DNA of 64,000 nt from Elmis aenea (taxonomy: Eukaryota; Arthropoda; Insecta; Coleoptera; Elmidae), in assembly GCA_947652605.1 (NCBI GenBank), contig CANTFG010000245.1:1-64000 (forward strand). The letters run 5' to 3'. This document shows, in pieces, positions 54,811 through 64,000 of the stretch. Position 1 is the first letter of the stretch. Every line of letters begins with the position of its first letter. The position numbers were made by a program, and so were the translations under genes. The notes beneath the pieces are model-generated. The model did not search any database. It was not told the origin of the DNA and was given only the letters and a program-made list of their open reading frames with translations.

Positions 54811-57800
54811 TGTATTAACTAAAGCACGGTATTTTTAAGACATTATTAAAAATTAAAACCAGCTCATTGAAAGACATATGCAAAACCATTGTATTCATGT
54901 AAAAAGGCGATGGATAAACTGTTCCTGTCATATACAAATCAATAATTAAAATTGTTTAGAAATAGTCGCTCAAGGAACATATGTATTAACTAAAGCACTG
55001 TATTTTTAGGAAATTATTAAAAATTAAAACCAGCTCATTGAAAGACATATGCAAAACAATTGTATTCATGTAAAGAGGCGATGGATAAACTGTTCCTGTG
55101 ATATACAAATCAATAATTAAAATTGTTTAGAAATAGTCGCTCAAGGAACATATGTATTAACTAAAGCACGGTATTTTTAGGAAATTATTAAAAATTAAAA
55201 CCAGCTCATTGAAAGACATATGCAAAACAATTGTATTCATGTAAAGAGGCGATGGATAAACTGTTTCTGTGATATACAAATCAATAATTAAAATTGTTTC
55301 GAAATAGTCGCTCAAGGAACATATGTATGAACTAAAGCACGGTATTTTTTGGAAATCATTAAAAATTAAAACCAGCTCATTGAAAGACATATGCAAAACA
55401 ATTGTATTCATGTAAAGAGGCGATGGATAAACTGTTCCAGTGATATACAAATCAATAATTGAAATTGTTTCGAAATAGTCGCTTAAGGAACATATGTATT
55501 AACTAAAGCACGGTATTTTTAGGAAATTATTAAAAATTAAAACCAGCTCTTTGAAAGACATATGCAAAACAATTGTATTCATGTAAAGAGGCGATGGATA
55601 AACTGTTCCTGTGATATACAAATCAATAATTAAAATTGTTTAGAAATAGTCGCTCAAGGAACATATGTATTAACTAAAGCACGGTATTTTTAAGACATTA
55701 TTAAAAATTAAAACCAGCTTATTGAAAGACATATGCAAAACAATTGTATTCATGTAAAAAGGCGATGGATAAACTGTTCCTGTCATATACAAATCAATAA
55801 TTAAAATTGTTTAGAAATAGTCGCTCAAGGAACATATGTATTAACTAAAGCACTGTATTTTTAGGAAATTATTAAAAATTAAAACCAGCTCATTGAAAGA
55901 CATATGCAAAACAATTGTATTCATGTAAAGAGGCGATGGATAAACTGTTCCTGTGATATACAAATCAATAATTAAAATTGTTTAGAAATAGTCGCTCAAG
56001 GAACATATGTATTAACTAAAGCACGGTATTTTTAGGAAATTATTAAAAATTAAAACCAGCTCATTGAAAGACATATGCAAAACAATTGTATTCATGTAAA
56101 GAGGCGATGGATAAACTGTTTCTGTGATATACAAATCAATAATTAAAATTGTTTCGAAATAGTCGCTCAAGGAACATTTGTATGAACTAAAGCACGGTAT
56201 TTTTTGGAAATCATTAAAAATTAAAACCAGCTCATTGAAAGACATATGCAAAACAATTGTATTCATGTAAAGAGGCGATGGATAAACTGTTCCAGTGATA
56301 TACAAATCAATAATTGAAATTGTTTCGAAATAGTCGCTTAAGGAACATATGTATTAACTAAAGCACGGTATTTTTAGGAAATTATTAAAAATTAAAACCA
56401 GCTCTTTGAAAGACATATGCAAAACAATTGTATTCATGTAAAGAGGCGATGGATAAACTGTTCCTGTGATATACAAATCAATAATTAAAATTGTTCAGAA
56501 ATAGTCGCTCAAGGAATATATGTATTAACTAAAGCACGGTATTTTTAGGAAATTATTAAAAATTAAAACCAGCTCATTGAAAGACATATGCAAAACAATT
56601 GTATTCATGTAAAGAAGCGATGGATAAACTGTTCCTGTGATATACAAATCAATAATTAAAATTGTTTAGAAATAGTCGCTCAAGGAACATATGTATTAAC
56701 TAAAGCACGGTATTTTTATGAAATTATTAAAAATTAAAACCAGCTCATTGAAAGACATATGCAAAACAATTGTATTCATGTAAAGAGGCGATGGATAAAC
56801 TGTTTCTGTGATATACAAATCAATAATTGAAATTGTTTCGAAATAGTCGCTTAAGGAACATATGTATTAACTAAAGCACGGTATTTTTAGGAAATTATTA
56901 AAAATTAAAACCAGCTCATTGAAAGACATATGCAAAACAATTGTATTCATGTAAAGAGGCGATGGATAAACTGTTCCTGTGATATACAAATCAATAATTA
57001 AAATTGTTTCGAAATAGTCGCTCAAGGAACATATGTATTAACTAAAGCACGGTATTTTTAGGAAATTATTAAAAATTAAAACCAGCTCTTTGAAAGACAT
57101 ATGCAAAACAATTGTATACATGTAAAGAGGCGATAGATAAACTGTTCCTGTAATATACAAATCAATAATTAAAATTGTTTCGAAATAGTCGCTCAAGGAA
57201 CATATGTATTAACTAAAGCACGGTATTTTTAGAAAATTATTAAAAATTAAAACCAGCTCATTGAAAGACATATGCAAAACAATTGTATTCATGTAAAGAG
57301 GCGATGGATAAACTGTTCCTGTGATATACAAATCTATAATTAAAATTGTTTCGAAATAGTCGCTTAAGGAACATATGTATTAACTAAAGCACGGTATTTT
57401 TAGGAAATTATTAAAAATTAAAACCAGCTCATTGAAAGACATATGCAAAACAATTGTATTCATGTAAAGAGGCGATGGATAAACTGTTCCTGTGATATAC
57501 AAATCAATAATTAAAATTGTTTAGAAATAGTCGCTCAAGAAACATATGTATTAACTAAAGCACGGTATTTTTAAGAAATTATTAAAAATTAAAACCAGCT
57601 CATTGAAAGACATATGCAAAACAATTGTATTCATGTAAAGAGGCGATGGATAAACTGTTCCTGTGATATACAAATCAATAATTAAAATTGTTTAGAAATA
57701 GTCGCTCAAGGAACATATGTATTAACTAAAGCACGGTATTTTTAGGAAATTATTAAAAATTAAAACCAGCTCATTGAAAGACATATGCAAAACAATTGTA

Positions 57801-60718
57801 TTCATGTAAAGATGCGAAGGATAAACTTGTCCTGTGATATACAAATCAATAATTAAAATTGTTTAAAAATAGTCGCTCAAGGAACATATGTATTAACTAA
57901 AGCACGGTATTTTTAGGAAATCATTAAAAATTAAAACCAGCTCATTGAACGACATATGCAAAACAATTGTATTCATGTAAAGAGGCGATGGATAAACTGT
58001 TTCTGTGATATACAAATCAATAATTAAAATTGTTTCGAAATAGTCGCTCAAGGAACATATGTATTAACTAAAGCACGGTATTTTTAGGAAATTATTAAAA
58101 ATTAAAACCAGCTCATTGAAAGATATATGCAAAACAATTGTATTCATGTAAAGAGGCGATGGATAAACTGTTCCTGTGATATACCAATCAATAATTAAAA
58201 TTGTTTAGAAATAGTCGCTCAAGGAACATATGTATTAACTAAAGCACGGTATTTTTAGGAAATTATTAAAAATTAAAACCAGCTCATTGAAAGACATATG
58301 CAAAACAATTGTATTCATATAAAGAGGCGATGGATAAACTGTTCCTGTGATATACAAATCAATAATTAAAATTGTTTCAAAATAGTCGCTCAAGGAACAT
58401 ATGTATTAACTAAAGCACGGTATTTTTAGGAAATTATTAAAAATTAAAACCAGCTCATTGAAAGACATATGCAAAAAAATTGTATTCATGTAAAGATGCG
58501 AAGGATAAACTTGTCCTGTGATATACAAATCAATAATTAAAATTGTTTCGAAATAGTCGCTCAAGGAACATATGTATTAACTAAAGCACGGTATTTTTAG
58601 GAAATTATTAAAAATTAAAACCAGCTCATTGAAAGACATATGCAATACAATTGTATTCATGTAAAGAGACGATGGATAAACTGTTCCTGTGATATACAAA
58701 TCAATAATTAAAATTGTTTAGAAATAGTCGCTCAAGGAACATATGTATTAACTAAAGCACGGTATTTTTAAGACATTATTAAAAATTAAAACCAGCTCAT
58801 TGAAAGACATATGCAAAACAATTGTATTCATGTAAAAAGGCGATGGATAAACTGTTCCTGTGATATACAAATCAATAATTAAAATTGTTTAGAAATAGTC
58901 GCTCAAGGAACATATGTATTAACTAAAGCACTGTATTTTTAGGAAATTATTAAAAATTAAAACCAGCTCATTGAAAGACATATGCAAAACAATTGTATTC
59001 ATGTAAAGAGGCGATGGATAAACTGTTCCTGTGATATACAAATCAATAATTAAAATTGTTTAGAAATAGTCGCTCAAGGAACATATGTATTAACTAAAGC
59101 ACGGTATTTTTAGGAAATTATTAAAAATTAAAACCAGCTCATTGAAAGACATATGCAAAACAATTGTATTCATTTAAAGAGGCGATGGATAAACTGTTTC
59201 TGTGATATACAAATCAATAATTAAAATTGTTTCGAAATAGTCGCTCAAGGAACATATGTATGAACTAAAGCACGGTATTTTTTGGAAATCATTAAAAATT
59301 AAAACCAGCTCATTGAAAGACATATGCAAAACAATTGTATTCATGTAAAGAGGCGATGGATAAACTGTTCCTGTGATATACAAATCAATAATTGAAATTG
59401 TTTCGAAATAGTCGCTTAAGGAACATATGTATTAACTAAAGCACGGTATTTTTAGGAAATTATTAAAAATTAAAACCAGCTCTTTGAAAGACATATGCAA
59501 AACAATTGTATTCATGTAAAGAGGCGATGGATAAACTGTTCCTGTGATATACAAATCAATAATTAAAATTGTTCAGAAATAGTCGCTCAAGGAATATATG
59601 TATTAACTAAAGCACGGTATTTTTAGGAAATTATTAAAAATTAAAACCAGCTCATTGAAAGACATATGCAAAACAATTGTATTCATGTAAAGAAGCGATG
59701 GATAAACTGTTCCTGTGATATACAAATCAATAATTAAAATTGTTTAGAAATAGTCGCTCAAGGAACATATGTATTAACTAAAGCACGGTATTTTTAGGAA
59801 ATTATTAAAAATTAAAACCAGCTCATTGAAAGACATATGCAAAACAATTGTATTCATGTAAAGAGGCGATGGATAAACTGTTTCTGTGATATACAAATCA
59901 ATAATTGAAATTGTTTCGAAATAGTCGCTTAAGGAACATATGTATTAACTAAAGCACGGTATTTTTAGGAAATTATTAAAAATTAAAACCAGCTCATTGA
60001 AAGACATATGCAAAACAATTGTATTCATGTAAAGAGGCGATGGATAAACTGTTCCTGTGATATACAAATCAATAATTAAAATTGTTTCGAAATAGTCGCT
60101 CAAGGAACATATGTATTAACTAAAGCACGGTATTTTTAGGAAATTATTAAAAATTAAAACCAGCTCTTTGAAAGACATATGCAAAACAATTGTATACATG
60201 TAAAGAGGCGATAGATAAACTGTTCCTGTAATATACAAATCAATAATTAAAATTGTTTCGAATAGTCGCTCAAGGAACATATGTATTAACTAAAGCACGG
60301 TATTTTTAGAAAATTATTAAAAATTAAAACCAGCTCATTGAAAGACATATGCAAAACAATTGTATTCATGTAAAGAGGCGATGGATAAACTGTTCCTGTG
60401 ATATACATATCTATAATTAAAATTGTTTCGAAATAGTCGCTTAAGGAACATATGTATTAACTAAAGCACGGTATTTTTAGGAAATTATTAAAAATTAAAA
60501 CCAGCTCATTGAAAGACATATGCAAAACAATTGTATTCATGTAAAGAGGCGATGGATAAACTGTTCCTGTGATATACAAATCAATAATTAAAATTGTTCA
60601 GAAATAGTCGCTCAAGGAATATATGTATTAACTAAAGCACGGTATTTTTAGGAAATTATTAAAAATTAAAACCAGCTCATTGAAAGACATATGCAAAACA
60701 ATTGTATTCATGTAAAGA

Positions 60719-63700
60719 AGCGATGGATAAACTGTTCCTGTGATATACAAATCAATAATTAAAATTGTTTAGAAATAGTCGCTCAAGGAACATATGTATT
60801 AACTAAAGCACGGTATTTTTAGGAAATTATTAAAAATTAAAACCAGCTCATTGAAAGACATATGCAAAACAATTGTATTCATGTAAAGAGGCGATGGATA
60901 AACTGTTTCTGTGATATACAAATCAATAATTGAAATTGTTTCGAAATAGTCGCTTAAGGAACATATGTATTAACTAAAGCACGGTATTTTTAGGAAATTA
61001 TTAAAAATTAAAACCAGCTCATTGAAAGACATATGCAAAACAATTGTATTCATGTAAAGAGGCGATGGATAAACTGTTCCTGTGATATACAAATCAATAA
61101 TTAAAATTGTTTCGAAATAGTCGCTCAAGGAACATATGTATTAACTAAAGCACGGTATTTTTAGGAAATTATTAAAAATTAAAACCAGCTCTTTGAAAGA
61201 CATATGCAAAACAATTGTATACATGTAAAGAGGCGATAGATAAACTGTTCCTGTAATATACAAATCAATAATTAAAATTGTTTCGAATAGTCGCTCAAGG
61301 AACATATGTATTAACTAAAGCACGGTATTTTTAGAAAATTATTAAAAATTAAAACCAGCTCATTGAAAGACATATGCAAAACAATTGTATTCATGTAAAG
61401 AGGCGATGGATAAACTGTTCCTGTGATATACAAATCTATAATTAAAATTGTTTCGAAATAGTCGCTTTTAAGGAACATATGTATTAACTAAAGCACGGTA
61501 TTTTTAGGAAATTATTAAAAATTAAAACCAGCTCATTGAAAGACATATGCAAAACAATTGTATTCATGTAAAGAGGCGATGGATAAACTGTTCCTGTGAT
61601 ATACAAATCAATAATTAAAATTGTTTAGAAATAGTCGCTAAAGAAACATATGTATTAACTAAAGCACGGTATTTTTAAGAAATTATTAAAAATTAAAACC
61701 AGCTCATTGAAAGACATATGCAAAACAATTGTATTCATGTAAAGAGGCGATAGATAAACTGTTCCTGTGATATACAAATCAATAATTAAAATTGTTTAGA
61801 AATAGTCGCTCAAGGAACATATGTATTAACTAAAGCACGGTATTTTTAGGAAATTATTAAAAATTAAAACCAGCTCATTGAAAGACATATGCAAAACAAT
61901 TGTATTCATGTAAAGATGCGAAGGATAAACTTGTCCTGTGATATACAAATCAATAATTAAAATTGTTTAAAAATAGTCGCTCAAGGAACATATGTATTAA
62001 CTAAAGCACGGTATTTTTAGGAAATCATTAAAAATTAAAACCAGCTCATTGAAAGACATATGCAAAACAATTGTATTCATGCAAAGAGGCCATGGATAAA
62101 CTGTTTCTGTGATATACAAATCAATAATTAAAATTGTTTCGAAATAGTCGCTCAAGGAACATATGTATTAACTAAAGCACGGTATTTTTAGGAAATTATT
62201 AAAAATTAAAACCAGCTCATTGAAAGATATATGCAAAACAATTGTATTCATGTAAAGAAGCGATGGATAAACTGTTCCTGTGATATACCAATCAATAATT
62301 AAAATTGTTTAGAAATAGTCGCTCAAGGAACATATGTATTAACTAAAGCACGGTATTTTTAGGAAATTATTAAAAATTAAAACCAGCTCATTGAAAGACA
62401 TATGCAAAACAATTGTATTCATGTAAAGAGGCGATGGATAAACTGTTTCTGTGATATACAAATCAATAATTAAAATTGTTTCGAAATATTCGCTCAAGGA
62501 ACATATGTATTAACTAAAGCACGGTAATTTTAGGAAATTATTAAAAATTAAAACCAGCTCATTGAAAGATATATGCAAAACAATTGTATTCATGTAAAGA
62601 GGCGATGGATAAACTGTTCCTGTGATATACCAATCAATAATTAAAATTGTTTAGAAATAGTCGCTCAAGGAACATATGTATTAACTAAAGCACGGTATTT
62701 TTAGGAAATTATTAAAAATTAAAACCAGCTCATTGAAAGACATATGCAAAACAATTGTATTCATATAAAGAGGCGATGGATAAACTGTTCCTGTGATATA
62801 CAAATCAATAATTAAAATTGTTTCAAAATAGTCGCTCAAGGAACATATGTATTAACTAAAGCACGGTATTTTTAGGAAATTATTAAAAATTAAAACCAGC
62901 TCATTGAAAGACATATGCAAAACAATTGTATTCATGTAAAGATGCGAAGGATAAACTTGTCCTGTGATATACAAATCAATAATTAAAATTGTTTCGAAAT
63001 AGTCGCTCAAGGAACATATGTATTAACTAAAGCACGGTATTTTTAGGAAATTATTAAAAATTAAAACCAGCTCATTGAAAGACATATGCAAAACAATTGT
63101 ATTCATGTAAAGAGGCGATGGATAAACTGTTCCTGTGATATACAAATCAATAATTAAAATTGTTTAGAAATAGTCGCTCAAGGAACATATGTATTAACTA
63201 AAGCACGGTATTTTTAGGAAATTATTAAAAATTAAAACCAGCTCATTGAAAGACATATGCAAAACAATTGTATTCATGTAAAGAGGCGATGGATAAACTG
63301 TTTCTGTGATATACAAATCAATAATTGAAATTGTTTCGAAATAGTCGCTTAAGGAACATATGTATTAACTAAAGCACGGTATTTTTAGGAAATTATTAAA
63401 AATTAAAACCAGCTCATTGAAAGACATATGCAAAACAATTGTATTCATGTAAAGAGGCGATGGATAAACTGTTCCTGTGATATACAAATCAATAATTAAA
63501 ATTGTTTCGAAATAGTCGCTCAAGGAACATATGTATTAACTAAAGCACGGTATTTTTAGGAAATTATTAAAAATTAAAACCAGCTCTTTGAAAGACATAT
63601 GCAAAACAATTGTATACATGTAAAGAGGCGATAGATAAACTGTTCCTGTAATATACAAATCAATAATTAAAATTGTTTCGAATAGTCGCTCAAGGAACAT

Positions 63701-64000
63701 ATGTATTAACTAAAGCACGGTATTTTTAGAAAATTATTAAAAATTAAAACCAGCTCATTGAAAGACATATGCAAAACAATTGTATTCATGTAAAGAGGCG
63801 ATGGATAAACTGTTCCTGTGATATACAAATCTATAATTAAAATTGTTTCGAAATAGTCGCTTTTAAGGAACATATGTATTAACTAAAGCACGGTATTTTT
63901 AGGAAATTATTAAAAATTAAAACCAGCTCATTGAAAGACATATGCAAAACAATTGTATTCATGTAAAGAGGCGATGGATAAACTGTTCCTGTGATATACA
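60719..64000. repeat. 2,395 bp (14-monomer) tandem duplication, second copy cut by the window end
   Basis: From about 63,114 the array repeats the stretch beginning about 60,719 at a constant offset of 2,395 bp. Tie points are TTTCTGTGATA at 60,906/63,301, the one-base-deleted TTTCGAATAG near 61,281/63,676, and the two-base-inserted CGCTTTTAAGG at 61,463/63,858. The length is 14 x 171 plus 1, the net of the +2 and -1 variants inside. It interrupts collinearity of copy 2 with copy 1 near 63,091, so it arose after the 21.5 kb duplication or copy 1 never had it. Only about 887 bp of the second copy is visible. Confidence 0.85.

Larger units (their letters stand above)
46445..63091. repeat. 21,545 bp duplication unit, copy 2 (incomplete on the right)
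   Basis: Collinear with copy 1 through every rare variant I checked, for example GAAAGTGATATGC near 51,428, GAACATTTGTATG near 56,173, TTGAACGACAT near 57,946, CGCTTTTAAGG near 61,463 and GGTAATTTTAGG near 62,523. Collinearity stops near 63,091, where copy 1 has GCAATACAATT (41,353) and copy 2 has GCAAAACAATT. Two differences from copy 1 are clear: the 191 bp element at 54,618 and a T-to-C change at 62,082 (T at 40,344). An exhaustive comparison was not possible by eye. Confidence 0.92.
54809..64000. repeat. 171 bp satellite DNA array, right part (continues off the window)
   Basis: The same satellite resumes directly after the inserted element, in the same orientation and in the register expected if the element had simply split one monomer. 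About 54 monomers follow to the window edge. All belong to subtypes already present to the left; most of this stretch is copy 2 of the 21.5 kb duplication, and the last 0.9 kb is part of a further 2,395 bp tandem duplication. No gene or other element is present. Confidence 0.98.

Noticed and set aside
1..64000. CRISPR array
   Set aside because: There are no short repeats separated by unique spacers; the whole 171 bp unit is repeated with substitutions only.
1..64000. Primate alpha satellite, because of the 171 bp period
   Set aside because: The length agrees but the sequence does not resemble the alpha-satellite consensus as I know it, and the CENP-B-like motif is in a different context. A database comparison would settle it.
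1..64000. Tandemly repeated protein-coding domain or a tandem gene family
   Set aside because: Every monomer has a stop in at least one place in all frames I considered, and variants change stops, starts and frame without any sign of selection on codons.

Overview
The whole 64 kb window is one tandem-repeat (satellite DNA) array. It contains no supportable protein-coding, rRNA or tRNA gene. The repeat unit is 171 bp and about 29% GC (49 of 171 bases in a majority-rule monomer counted by eye). About 373 monomers lie head to tail in one orientation, and they differ from each other at only a few positions. The array runs off both ends of the window. This layout is eukaryotic pericentromeric or centromeric satellite; bacteria do not carry arrays like it. 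I cannot name the species. The monomer has the same length as primate alpha satellite but does not resemble its sequence. The compact TA-flanked transposon in the array suggests an animal, but that is inference.

The array has a hierarchy of structure. Monomers fall into recurring subtypes defined by linked substitutions. Five of them (855 bp) form an ordered block that recurs as a back-to-back doublet about eleven times. Larger segments have been duplicated at whole-monomer registers: 342, 855, 1,025, 1,368, 2,395 and 3,249 bp in tandem, plus 4.8 kb and 3.9 kb segments repeated about 15 kb away. The largest is a 21,545 bp unit (126 monomers), present as copy 1 at about 24,900-46,444 and a nearly complete copy 2 at about 46,445-63,091. 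Copy 2 carries copy 1's rare variants, including its nested 8-monomer and 6-monomer duplications.

The only non-satellite DNA is a 191 bp, 44% GC element at 54,618-54,808. It has 36 bp terminal inverted repeats and a TA target duplication, and I read it as a Tc1/mariner-type MITE. The matching position in copy 1 (33,071-33,072) is an intact empty site. Either the insertion came after the 21.5 kb duplication, or the two copies are alleles wrongly placed in tandem by assembly.

Each monomer contains a 17 bp stretch resembling the CENP-B box (7 of 9 core positions in one variant), with other monomers carrying a damaged version. With the array structure this makes a centromeric role plausible, but nothing in the sequence proves it. 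Minus-strand open frames of 69-109 codons exist only because 171 is divisible by 3 and one monomer subtype has lost a stop codon; I do not regard them as genes.
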